A DNA stretch of 48,779 nt from JAGOLU01 sp037138475 (GTDB lineage: Bacteria; Patescibacteriota; Microgenomatia; UBA1406; GWC2-37-13): NCBI GenBank assembly GCA_037138475.1, contig JBAXII010000010.1, forward strand, positions 1 through 48,779, read 5' to 3'. Position 1 is the stretch's first letter; each line of letters starts with the position of its first letter. This document shows positions 16,090-24,017 of the stretch, one piece after another. Made by a program: the position numbers and the translations under genes. The notes below the pieces were generated by a model that saw nothing but the letters and a program-made list of their open reading frames with translations, was not told the DNA's origin and searched no databases.

Positions 16090-18189
16090 ATGGCCGCACA
16101 ACCAGTCAAAACCCTCAACCGCAACGTATCACTCGATAAAATCAGAAACTTTGGAGTCATCGCCCACATCGACTCGGGCAAGACCACCACGTCTGAGCGT
16201 ATCCTTTTTTACACAGGACGCACCTACAAAATCGGTGATATTGACGAGGGTAACACACAGCTTGACTGGATGGTGCAGGAAAAAGAGCGTGGTATCACTA
16301 TCGTCTCAGCTGCGACGACTACCTTTTGGAAAGGCTACCGCTTCAACCTCATCGACACCCCAGGCCACGTGGACTTTACGGCCGAGGTCGAGCGCTCACT
16401 CCGCGTCCTAGACGGTGGAGTCGTCGTGTTTGATGCCGAAGAAGGTGTGCAGTCTCAATCTGAAACAGTTTGGCGACAAGCAGATAAGTACAAAGTGCCT
16501 CGCTTGGTATTCATAAACAAAATGGACAAGCTCGGTGCTGATTTTGAAGGCACCTTGGGCGAGATCGCAGACAGACTCGGTGGCAACCCAGTCGCAGTAA
16601 CCTTTCCTATAGGTAAGGAGTCTGACTTTGTAGGTGTCGTCCACCTCATCGACATGGAGGCTATCATTTATGACAAAAAGGAAGATGGTACTGACTACAC
16701 AACCACGAAGGAAATCCCAGAGGGCGTAAAAGCCAAAGTAGCAGAGTACCGCGCCAAGCTCATCGAAAAGGTCTCGGAGACTGACGATGCGCTCCTGGAG
16801 AAGTACCTTGCAGGCACTGAGATCACCAATGATGAGATACGCGCAGCTCTCCGTCGCGCGACAATCGCCTACAAGATCGTCCCCACTTTCTGTGGCACCT
16901 CTTTGAGAAACAAAGGTGTTCAGCCAGTACTTGATGGCGTTGTAGACTTTCTCCCCTCACCTGTCGACTTGGAAAAGATTGTAGGACACAACATCAACGA
17001 CCTCGCCAAAGAAGAGGTGCGTAAGTTGACTGCAGATGAGCACTTTTCAGCGCTGTCATTCAAGATCCAGCTCGATCAACACGTAGGCAAGCTCACCTAT
17101 GCACGTATCTACTCAGGCAAGCTCGAATCAGGAAGCTATGTCTACAATGCAAACCGCGGACTCAAGGAGCGCGTGTCTCGTATCATGCTCATGCACGCCA
17201 ACTCACGTGAAGAGATCGATACCGCCTATGCAGGAGAGATCGTCGCACTCGTGGGACCAAAAGACTCACGTACCGGTGACACACTCTGTGATGAAGACCA
17301 TCCACTCCTCCTCGAGCAGATTTCGTTCCCCGAGCCTGTCATCTCACTCGCTATCGAGCCAAAGACCAAAGCAGATCAGGAAAAACTGGGGCTCTGTCTC
17401 CAAAGACTCGCTGAAGAAGATCCTACCTTCCGTGTCAAAGTAAATCATGAGACCAACCAAACCATCATGTCAGGTATGGGAGAGCTACACCTTGAAATCC
17501 TCGTCGATCGCATGAAGCGCGAGATGGGACTCGAAGCAAACACAGGTAAGCCACAAGTAGCGTACAAAGAAGCTATTCAAAAAGAAGCACGCGCTGAGGC
17601 CAAGTATGTGAAACAAACCGGAGGACGCGGACAGTACGGTCACGTCATCGGATCAGTCAAGCCTCTCGCACGTGGAGAGGGATTCAAGTTCACCAACGTC
17701 ATCAAAGGTGCACGTATCCCGAACGAGTATATTGGCTCAGTCGAAAAGGGTGTCAAAGAGTCACTTGAAAAGGGTGTGCTCCTCGGCTTCCCCATGGTCG
17801 ACGTAGAGTTCATTCTCGAGGACGGCTCATATCATGAGGTCGACTCGTCTGATATCGCCTTTAAGATCGCGGGAGGTATGTGTTTTGTCGATGCATGTAA
17901 GAATGCAGGCATCTCACTCCTTGAGCCTATTATGAAGATGGAAATCAATGTCCCAGATGAGTACATGGGTACTGTCATCGGAGACGTATCATCCAAGCGA
18001 GGCAAGATCTCAAACACTGAGAAAAAAGGTAAAACCACCATCATCAAAGCACTGACTCCGCTCTCAGAGCTGTCAGGCTATGTGACGACACTTAGGTCAT
18101 TGACCCAAGGTCGTGGTACCTCCTATATGGAGCCCTCACACTATGAGGAAGTGCCAAATAACATAGTGAAAGAGATGATGGACAAGTGA
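16090..18189 (+). CDS. fusA: Translation elongation factor G
   Basis: The 699-aa GTPase drives ribosomal translocation. G-motifs are AHIDSGKTT (Ser replaces the usual Ala), RGITI, DTPGHVDF, NKMD and CGTSLRNKGVQ. Domains II-V follow at normal length, including GMGELHLEILVDRMKREM and the domain IV block GGRGQYGHV. It is the last gene of the rpoB-rpoC-rpsL-rpsG-fusA series; tuf does not follow. The ATG is preceded by TTCACCT. A palindrome (gatcccgacatgtcgggatc) overlaps the stop and a terminator follows. Confidence 0.98.
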   Translation: MAAQPVKTLNRNVSLDKIRNFGVIAHIDSGKTTTSERILFYTGRTYKIGDIDEGNTQLDWMVQEKERGITIVSAATTTFWKGYRFNLIDTPGHVDFTAEVERSLRVLDGGVVVFDAEEGVQSQSETVWRQADKYKVPRLVFINKMDKLGADFEGTLGEIADRLGGNPVAVTFPIGKESDFVGVVHLIDMEAIIYDKKEDGTDYTTTKEIPEGVKAKVAEYRAKLIEKVSETDDALLEKYLAGTEITNDEIRAALRRATIAYKIVPTFCGTSLRNKGVQPVLDGVVDFLPSPVDLEKIVGHNINDLAKEEVRKLTADEHFSALSFKIQLDQHVGKLTYARIYSGKLESGSYVYNANRGLKERVSRIMLMHANSREEIDTAYAGEIVALVGPKDSRTGDTLCDEDHPLLLEQISFPEPVISLAIEPKTKADQEKLGLCLQRLAEEDPTFRVKVNHETNQTIMSGMGELHLEILVDRMKREMGLEANTGKPQVAYKEAIQKEARAEAKYVKQTGGRGQYGHVIGSVKPLARGEGFKFTNVIKGARIPNEYIGSVEKGVKESLEKGVLLGFPMVDVEFILEDGSYHEVDSSDIAFKIAGGMCFVDACKNAGISLLEPIMKMEINVPDEYMGTVIGDVSSKRGKISNTEKKGKTTIIKALTPLSELSGYVTTLRSLTQGRGTSYMEPSHYEEVPNNIVKEMMDK

Positions 18190-18241
18190 TCCCGACATGT
18201 CGGGATCATCCTGAGGCGAGCACGCTGAAGGGTCTCTCTAT

Positions 18242-18266
18242 CCCCGCCAGTTTGGCGGGGATTTTT
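18242..18266 (+). terminator. Rho-independent terminator after fusA
   Basis: A perfect stem ccccgcca/tggcgggg (18242-18260) is followed by attttta. It closes the transcription unit that begins at the rpoB promoter. The -10 box of the next gene begins only six bases further on. Confidence 0.9.
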
Positions 18267-18271
18267 ATTGC

Positions 18272-18277
18272 TATAAT
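18272..18277 (+). promoter_or_regulatory. -10 box of a predicted leaderless transcript
   Basis: A perfect TATAAT stands exactly six bases before the ATG at 18284, so transcription should begin at or next to the start codon. No convincing -35 box is seen; that position overlaps the fusA terminator. Confidence 0.75.
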
Positions 18278-18283
18278 CTCCGC

Positions 18284-19252
18284 ATGCTCCGCTACTCCCC
18301 CACCATCACCATCTGTGGATCGATGATGTTTGCTACTGAAATGCTGAGCACAAAAGAGCAGCTTATCAAATCTGGCTTGAGAGTGCAGATTCCAGAGATC
18401 AAAGACCCTGAGGATGCCGCACTTGAGTCGGGAAATGCAGATATAGCCATAGATCGAAAGATACATCGCGAGTATATCAGGGCGCACTATATGCTCATAT
18501 CACAGAGTGAGGCAATAATCGTGCTCAACCATGAGAAAAAGGGAACTCGAGGGTACATCGGCGGACACACGCTCATGGAGCTCGGCTTTGCACACACTAT
18601 GCATAGGCGTATATTTCTGTGGGAATCGCCCGATCCGAACTCGCCCTATTATGCAGAGATACTAGCGACACAGCCTCTGGTGATTCACCGTGACCTATCC
18701 AAGATATCCAAATACTTTGACTCTCTCCCCACTGCCTTCATCACCAGCGAAAGTGATCTCAAGATGCAGGGTCTCTCTCTCACGCTGTGCGACGCAAAGA
18801 TGCCCCACCAGATATTTGGAAAGAAGGTCCCCTCAGGAGTGACAGAGGAGCCTATGACATTTGAAGAGACCTATGCGGGAGCACGAGGGCGACTGGTTAA
18901 TCTGAAAAAATCTCTGCAAACTGCAGAGGAGCATGAGGCAAAACCTGATCTCCTCGTTTCGATTGAAGGAGGGAATCATAAGATCTTAAAAGCCCACAAT
19001 TACTGGGGACACCATGTATGTGTTATGGAAAATAGGGATGGTCACCAATCAGCTGGAGTTTCACAAGATATCGAGATACCTCAGTATATGTGGGACAAGG
19101 TCCCCAGTCAGTATGCCGACCTTGGAGTCTTGGTACAGCAAGAATACGGTACAAAAAGTAAAGATCCGTTAGTCTACATCTCAAAAGGCAAGATCACTCG
19201 GATGCAATTTATCCAAGATGCGGTGAGAAACGCACTGGCTGTCAGTAGCTGA
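18284..19252 (+). CDS. Fusion: deoxyribosyltransferase-like domain + DUF84 (YjjX-type) NTPase
   Basis: The 322-aa product joins two domains. Residues 1-150 resemble a family related to nucleoside 2-deoxyribosyltransferases: ITICGSMMFATEM at the first strand, then GTRGYIGGHTLMELGFAH, then a YYAEIL segment. Residues 158-322 resemble the inosine/xanthosine triphosphatase family (DUF84, YjjX). They contain VPSGVTEEPMTFEETYAGAR, LLVSIEGG, and KGKITRMQFIQDAVRNAL in place of the family GKLTRxxxxxQAL end. YjjX removes non-canonical purine NTPs, so the whole may clean or salvage nucleotides; the N-terminal activity is inferred from fold only. It sits between the fusA terminator and a convergent gene, and is probably monocistronic and leaderless. 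Confidence 0.7.
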   Translation: MLRYSPTITICGSMMFATEMLSTKEQLIKSGLRVQIPEIKDPEDAALESGNADIAIDRKIHREYIRAHYMLISQSEAIIVLNHEKKGTRGYIGGHTLMELGFAHTMHRRIFLWESPDPNSPYYAEILATQPLVIHRDLSKISKYFDSLPTAFITSESDLKMQGLSLTLCDAKMPHQIFGKKVPSGVTEEPMTFEETYAGARGRLVNLKKSLQTAEEHEAKPDLLVSIEGGNHKILKAHNYWGHHVCVMENRDGHQSAGVSQDIEIPQYMWDKVPSQYADLGVLVQQEYGTKSKDPLVYISKGKITRMQFIQDAVRNALAVSS

Positions 19253-19268
19253 GTGGGAGAAGCTGTGA

Positions 19269-19903
19269 TTACCTAGATGTCACTACTGCTGATTTTGACT
19301 TTGCATCTGGATACCCCCACGCCATTTCAAAGAGATCCACAGGAACTTCTCTATATGCTATACCTGGAAGCCCGGGATCATGGATGATGATACTCTCGTT
19401 CTCATACCCCACAACCAACACATAGTGTCCGATATATCCCTCCGTACCAGCAAGGACACAGGCATTTATAGTACACATCACCAGACAGCTCGTATCAAGT
19501 GCCGCATATATATCTCTCAATTCAGGGATACGCACTTCCTGATCCAGCTCATCTCCTGCCAGTCGCAGTCGCTCTCTCTCGATGGATATAGCCGAGTGAG
19601 CAATCTGCTCTCTCGCTACTGCTTCGCCATAATACTCCCTGAGGTATTGTTCGCCGAAATCCACAAAACTCTTGTTCGAAAAGAGTTCTATGATGTGTAT
19701 GTGTAGCCCCTTTGAGCGTATAGCCACATGAGTCCCGCAGTGGGCCACGTCCACTTCTGGTCCGTTTTTCCAGTGATAGAATCCAGATCTTGCAGAGTAT
19801 GAGCCTCCAGTGGCAAAAAGTACCCCAATATCATCTGAAGAACTGCTTGGTAACAATGGGTATCATCTGACGTATTTGGGAAAAATGGCACCTGGAGCTT
19901 CAT
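19269..19903 (-). pseudogene. C39-like cysteine peptidase gene with a frameshift
   Basis: Two overlapping minus-strand frames together make one C39-like (papain-fold) protein. The first (from 19903) has the start MKLQVPFFPNT, the likely catalytic Cys in HCYQAVLQMIL, and WTWPTAGLMWLYAQRG. It then hits a stop. The second carries HIHIIELF onward, with the His in GHYVLVVGY and the Asp in IIHDPGLPG, to 19269. One extra base in the C4 run at 19707-19710 (G4 on the coding strand) would join them into about 211 aa. The cause could be an assembly error, a recent mutation or a slippery site. No signal peptide is seen, unlike the other C39 proteins here. Confidence 0.7.
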
Positions 19904-19981
19904 GACTGAAGTATATCAAGGCTTATGAGCTGCGAACGCTCCAGTTGATCTTTCATCATCTATCCGATACTATCCACATAG

Positions 19982-19987
19982 GATAAT
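19982..19987 (+). promoter_or_regulatory. -10 box of a predicted leaderless transcript
   Basis: GATAAT stands exactly six bases before the ATG at 19994, the same geometry as at 18272 and 20681. Confidence 0.6.
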
Positions 19988-19993
19988 ACACCT

Positions 19994-20323
19994 ATGAAAA
20001 CACTCAAATTTGCTGAAAAACTTGTGCCGTCGGTGCTGAATGGCACCAAGACTGCTACCTGGAGGCTGTTTGATGACAAGAATCTCAGTGTTGGTGATGA
20101 ACTGGATCTGGTACATGCAACTACACGTGAACACTTTGCATATGCAGTCATCACCTCGGTAAAAGAGCTGGCCATCCAGGATATCACCGACGCAGATCGA
20201 GTCGGACATGAATCTATGGGGGATGTAGATGAGATATGCGCGATATATGAGGGTTACTACCATCAGCATATTTCTCCCGAGTCTCGGATGAAAATCGTCA
20301 GGTTTGAGCTGGTCAAATCATAG
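19994..20323 (+). CDS. ASCH domain protein
   Basis: The 109-aa product is a single ASCH domain, a PUA-like fold thought to bind RNA; some relatives hydrolyse N4-acetylcytidine. Visible family features are the early KFAEKLVPSVLNGTKTATWRL segment (the G-x-K-x-x-T-x-R-type motif), VGDELDL and the C-terminal strand KIVRFELVK. It appears to be transcribed alone from a leaderless promoter. A roughly 370-bp repeat-rich stretch follows it. Confidence 0.8.
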   Translation: MKTLKFAEKLVPSVLNGTKTATWRLFDDKNLSVGDELDLVHATTREHFAYAVITSVKELAIQDITDADRVGHESMGDVDEICAIYEGYYHQHISPESRMKIVRFELVKS

Positions 20324-20405
20324 AAGGTACTTATTCAACACTTCCACGCACGCCTATCTGTCATCCTGTAATAGTTAATAATATCGGTGACAAATTCCTC
20401 TGTAT

Positions 20406-20608
20406 GTCATCCCCGCGTACGCGGGGATCTAAAGGAGCCGCACACCTAAACAGCCTCATGTATACCATTGGATCCTCGTGTTCACGAGGATGACAGACAA
20501 GTGAGGTTGTAAATAATCGACATCGAATTAGTTGACTATTACAATCCCCGCGCACGCGGGGATCTAAAGGAATGCAATCTTGTGCATGAGATCCCGACAT
20601 GTCGGGAT
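20406..20608. repeat. Cluster of palindromic TGTCATCC...GGATGACA elements
   Basis: Four palindromes lie in the gene-free stretch 20324-20692: atccccgcgtacgcggggat (20409-20428), atcctcgtgttcacgaggat (20472-20491), atccccgcgcacgcggggat (20544-20563) and atcccgacatgtcgggat (20591-20608). The first and third are each followed by ctaaagga. Most arms carry tgtcat or atgaca at the outside. They are dispersed intergenic elements and not CRISPR repeats. Confidence 0.85.
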
Positions 20609-20642
20609 GACATATGTGCGTAAAGCGAGTACATAACCCTTA

Positions 20643-20677
20643 GTTCTTAATTCTTCATTATTAATTATTCATTCTTC
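20643..20677. repeat. Heptad-periodic tract D (5 units)
   Basis: The bases read gttctta, attcttc, attatta, attattc, attcttc in an unbroken 7-base register. The tract ends three bases before the -10 box of the phosphoesterase gene. Confidence 0.7.
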
Positions 20678-20680
20678 ACT

Positions 20681-20686
20681 TATAAT
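20681..20686 (+). promoter_or_regulatory. -10 box of a predicted leaderless transcript
   Basis: A perfect TATAAT stands exactly six bases before the ATG at 20693. The stretch TATAATCTCC is shared with the promoter at 18272. The -35 position falls inside heptad tract D and is poor. Confidence 0.75.
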
Positions 20687-20692
20687 CTCCCC

Positions 20693-21352
20693 ATGTCCAC
20701 CCTCGTTATCTCAGATACACACCTTTGCGAGCCGTTTGATCAAAAGAAGTGTGACTATCTGATGCGCCTCTTTCAAAAGCACGATCAAATCATCCTAAAC
20801 GGTGATTTTTGGGAGGGATACTGGTACAACTTCGAGGAGTTCCTAAACTCGAAATGGGCTGCACTTTTCCCTCTCTTGAAGGAAAAAAACGCACTCTATA
20901 TATATGGCAACCATGACAGGGAAACGTATTCAGATAGTAGACGCGAAGCATTTTGTGCGTGGTCTGGCTGGCGCTTTGAGCAAACCTATGGAGACACACA
21001 CTATATCTTTGAGCATGGCAATAGACTCGCACTCAAGTTTGATGAGAAGCACCATATGCAACGAGTAGGTCGACTTCTATTTACTCCTGCTTACTTTCTA
21101 GAAATGGGAATCGTTCGGATTTTCGGTCTGAGCTTTTTTCATGCAATGTTTGGGAAACTCAATCGTCAAATCAAGAGACTGCTAAAATCAGAGCTCAAGC
21201 CCGGTGAAGTATTTGTATGTGGGCACACTCATGTCAGAGAGCTCTCACTTCATAATCAGTTTGTGAATACAGGGGTGAACAAGTACGGCTTCAGTGAGTA
21301 TGGGGTGATTGATGAGCAGGGCGCTATCTCAGTCCATACGAAGCGTTACTAG
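20693..21352 (+). CDS. Calcineurin-like metallophosphoesterase
   Basis: The 219-aa product has all metal-binding motifs of the calcineurin-like phosphoesterase superfamily in order: ISDTHL (residues 6-11), NGDFWEG, GNHDRE, EHGN and CGHTHVRE. A hydrophobic segment around residues 130-150 resembles the membrane-contacting cap of UDP-2,3-diacylglucosamine hydrolases (LpxH-like). No lipid A genes are seen here, so the substrate is open. It overlaps the convergent nth gene by four bases at the stops. Confidence 0.88.
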   Translation: MSTLVISDTHLCEPFDQKKCDYLMRLFQKHDQIILNGDFWEGYWYNFEEFLNSKWAALFPLLKEKNALYIYGNHDRETYSDSRREAFCAWSGWRFEQTYGDTHYIFEHGNRLALKFDEKHHMQRVGRLLFTPAYFLEMGIVRIFGLSFFHAMFGKLNRQIKRLLKSELKPGEVFVCGHTHVRELSLHNQFVNTGVNKYGFSEYGVIDEQGAISVHTKRY

Positions 21353-21990
21353 ACCGCCTTCCACAATGGACACGCAGGGCACTTCTTGCAGCGAGCAGGG
21401 CAATGCTCACGTCCATACCAGATGAGTCTGTTTGAAAATCCTATCCACTCGCTCTGGGGTATGATCTCCATGAGTTCTTTCTCTATCTTTTCGGGCGAGG
21501 TCTCCGTGGTTAGTTTGTATAGTTTAGTCAATCTGATGACATGTGTATCGACGGTGACACCCACTGCTTTGCCATACAGCGTACCGAGTACTACGTTTGC
21601 GGTTTTGCGTCCCGCACCAGGGAGTTTGATCAACTCATCCATCGTATCAGGCACCTTGCCTCCATATACGTCACGCAGGATGCGGGCTGTTGCAAGGATA
21701 TATTTTGCCTTGTTTTTGTATAGGTTTATCGCAGACATATCTGCGGCAAATATACCGGGATCCGCGCGTAGAAAATCATCAAGAGTCTTGTATTTGAGGA
21801 ACAATCCTGCATTCACTTTGTTTACCTGCTTGTCAGTCGTCTGTGCGGACATGATGACCGCAAAAAGGTACTCATAGGGCTGTGACCAATGCAGTGCCGA
21901 CTGAGGAGTGGGAAAGAGATCTTTGAGGATGGTGATGATGCGCGCGGCGCGGGAGCGCCGCGCGTCACGTGCCATAGATACTGATTTCAT
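21349..21990 (-). CDS. nth: Endonuclease III (bifunctional DNA glycosylase/AP lyase)
   Basis: The 213-aa product removes oxidised pyrimidines and nicks abasic sites. It has the HhH motif LPGAGRKTANVVLG with the catalytic Lys, and VDTHVIRL with the catalytic Asp. The C-terminal iron-sulphur loop reads HCPARCKKCPACPLWKAV. It fits C-x6-C-x2-C but has Val, the last residue, where the fourth Cys of the family pattern (x5-C) should be; an extra Cys in ARC might substitute. The start codon overlaps the mutY stop by four bases. Confidence 0.92.
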   Translation of the reverse strand: MKSVSMARDARRSRAARIITILKDLFPTPQSALHWSQPYEYLFAVIMSAQTTDKQVNKVNAGLFLKYKTLDDFLRADPGIFAADMSAINLYKNKAKYILATARILRDVYGGKVPDTMDELIKLPGAGRKTANVVLGTLYGKAVGVTVDTHVIRLTKLYKLTTETSPEKIEKELMEIIPQSEWIGFSNRLIWYGREHCPARCKKCPACPLWKAV

Positions 21991-22760
21991 TTGATGAGTC
22001 CCTCAGCTTGTAATGCGTTCCATATCGTCCGATCGCGCTCATTTTTCTGAGTGACTTTTTTACCAGCCAAATACTCTCGGAGCAGCCTCCCTCGTATCTG
22101 ACGATCAGAGCCTTCAAACTTTGCTTGTCTGACATAGTGTTTACTTTTTCTGTTTGGATTTGGCACCATTTTTGACAAGTAGCTCCCATAGTCCATGAGC
22201 GCGTAGTACCACTCCCGGGGGTTCTCATAATTCAGACTCTTTTGGATATAGGGCAAAAGCTCAGTATCGTGCACGTCCTCTCTGTCAGGGAAAAAGTGAA
22301 AGAGAAAGACTTTGCGGATATTCGTCTCGATAAAAACGATGGGTTTGTCATAGGTAAAACAATAGATGGAGGCTGCGGTAGCGGGTCCGATGCCAGGAAG
22401 TGCATCAAGCTCTGCCGGCGTCAGGTCCGGCTTGTTGCTTGCAGCTTGTAGCTCCCGCGCAGCCTGCCAGAGGTACTTTCCCCTCCTGTTATATCCCATC
22501 CCTTGCCAGACACGAAGTACGTCAGAGAGCTCTGTATGAGCAAGCGACTGAAGAGTAGGAAACGCTGCGAGGAACTCTGGGTACTTTTGCATCACTCTCG
22601 TCACTTGGGTTTGCTGGAGCATCACCTCTGATACAAGCACACCATACAGATCAAGCTCACCTTTTTTATTTGGTGTAAGAGCGGGAGTCCTCCAGGGAAG
22701 GTCTCGCTTGTGAGCAGCTGCATACGCGAAGATTTGAGTTTGAAATTTCTGTATGTTCAT
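21987..22760 (-). CDS. mutY: MutY-like adenine DNA glycosylase lacking the Fe-S cluster
   Basis: The 257-aa product has the MutY/HhH-GPD core: DLPWR near the N-terminus, SEVMLQQTQV (catalytic Glu), GMGYNRRG and the hairpin LPGIGPATAAS. The usual catalytic Asp position reads IETNIRKV, with Glu. The region that normally carries the four-Cys cluster reads MDYGSYLSKMVPNPNRKSKHY and has no cysteines. The C-terminal NUDIX-like 8-oxoG recognition domain of E. coli MutY is also absent. It may act on A:8-oxoG or on another mismatch. A heptad-like stretch (22430-22457) lies within the gene. It starts 9 bases after ndh ends. Confidence 0.8.
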   Translation of the reverse strand: MNIQKFQTQIFAYAAAHKRDLPWRTPALTPNKKGELDLYGVLVSEVMLQQTQVTRVMQKYPEFLAAFPTLQSLAHTELSDVLRVWQGMGYNRRGKYLWQAARELQAASNKPDLTPAELDALPGIGPATAASIYCFTYDKPIVFIETNIRKVFLFHFFPDREDVHDTELLPYIQKSLNYENPREWYYALMDYGSYLSKMVPNPNRKSKHYVRQAKFEGSDRQIRGRLLREYLAGKKVTQKNERDRTIWNALQAEGLIK

Positions 22761-22769
22761 GGAGTATCA

Positions 22770-24017
22770 TCATGAAGTATATTTTTCCTCAATATGTCTG
22801 CGCGCTGAAGCATCAAACTCCTCCCACGTCTCATGCTCACTCATCCAGAGCTCTAGTGACTTGCGAATGGACACGATCTGGAGATATGACTTGAGGTCAA
22901 TGAGACGCCTCAGATACCAGATGACTCTGCCTGTGAGATGGAGTGAGCCTTTGACAAAGATCGCCCACTCACGCCCCATCGCGACCACATACCCTTTATT
23001 CTTTGGAGTGTGTTTCTGGAGTGGAGCACCTGTGACTGATGCAGCGATATTAGCAGCTATATCATGTCCATCATAGTGAGCGGTCTGTGCCAAACCCGAG
23101 TACTGAGTACATGCGAGGTCTCCACCCACAAAGACTGAGGGGCTGACTGTGCCATCGATTTTGGTAGCGCGCATATAGGGATCGACTATGACCTTTCCTT
23201 TTGTATCTTTTTTGAGCTGCGTGAGAGTCCCGGCGAGCGGTGCAAGCTTCATGCCTGTAGACCATACCACGAGTTTCTGGTTTGCCTTGATCGCCGGCAC
23301 GAGGACAGTGGCCATCTCATCTTTGGAAACTCGTTTGTTATAGACGATATTGACTCCAAAATCAGTAAGTTTTTTTGATAAGTACTGAGAAACTTTAGCA
23401 TCAAAATTAGGTGTGACACGATCGCCAGACACATAAAGCGTAACTTTGATTTGGTTTGGCTCGAGTTGATAGGCTGTTGCTACTTGTCGCACAAATGCAG
23501 CGACTTCTGCCGCAGATTCGGTACCGTTTGGACCTCCCCCTATGATGATGATCTCGCTCGTGCACTTTGGATGTGACGGGTCAAAGTGGCAGCGAGTCAG
23601 CATCTCATGGATACTGCGCCTCAGTTCAAGAGTATCATCGACAGTGGATACCGTATGCAAATATTCCTTAAATTCCTCCATCTCAAAATAGTTTGTGACG
23701 GATCCCGGTGCTATGACGAGATAGTCATACTGGAGCATACAGTCAACCCCTGTGCACACGATCCGCTTCTCCACATCGATACTCGTCACCTCTGCTTTCT
23801 CATGGATGATGCCTGTTCCCTCAAATATATAGTCGTAAGGTATAGCAAGTTGCTTGACTGAAAATCCGGTCAGCAGATGAAAGAGTCCAGGATAATAATC
23901 AAAATAGCTCCGTGGCGTGACGACAGTGATGCGCACATCATGCAAGTTTCTTTTGGCGAGGTCAACAGCAGTAGTAACACCTGCAAACCCTCCCCCGACG
24001 ATGACTATATGTTTCAT
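22770..24017 (-). CDS. ndh: Type II NADH dehydrogenase-like FAD oxidoreductase
   Basis: The 415-aa product belongs to the NDH-2 family of membrane-associated flavoproteins that oxidise NADH without pumping protons. Landmarks are the N-terminal FAD-binding IVGGGFAGVTTAVDLAKR, the second dinucleotide fold IIIIGGGPNGTESAAEVA, VWSTGMK and the FAD-contacting FVGGDLACTQYSGLAQTA. The last 60 or so residues are amphipathic, as in membrane-bound NDH-2. No other respiratory genes are in the window, so the electron acceptor is unknown. The start is preceded by AACCT and overlaps the nudix gene by four bases. Confidence 0.88.
   Translation of the reverse strand: MKHIVIVGGGFAGVTTAVDLAKRNLHDVRITVVTPRSYFDYYPGLFHLLTGFSVKQLAIPYDYIFEGTGIIHEKAEVTSIDVEKRIVCTGVDCMLQYDYLVIAPGSVTNYFEMEEFKEYLHTVSTVDDTLELRRSIHEMLTRCHFDPSHPKCTSEIIIIGGGPNGTESAAEVAAFVRQVATAYQLEPNQIKVTLYVSGDRVTPNFDAKVSQYLSKKLTDFGVNIVYNKRVSKDEMATVLVPAIKANQKLVVWSTGMKLAPLAGTLTQLKKDTKGKVIVDPYMRATKIDGTVSPSVFVGGDLACTQYSGLAQTAHYDGHDIAANIAASVTGAPLQKHTPKNKGYVVAMGREWAIFVKGSLHLTGRVIWYLRRLIDLKSYLQIVSIRKSLELWMSEHETWEEFDASARRHIEEKYTS

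Noticed and set aside
20409..20608. Regularly looking GC-rich palindromes, considered as CRISPR repeats
   Set aside because: Spacing is irregular, units differ, there are only four and no cas genes. They belong to dispersed TGTCAT elements.
22430..22457. Heptad-like stretch inside mutY (gcttgtt, gcttgca, gcttgta, gctcccg)
   Set aside because: The period is there, but the MutY segment has about the normal length, so it is not clearly an insertion. Four units in coding sequence could be chance.
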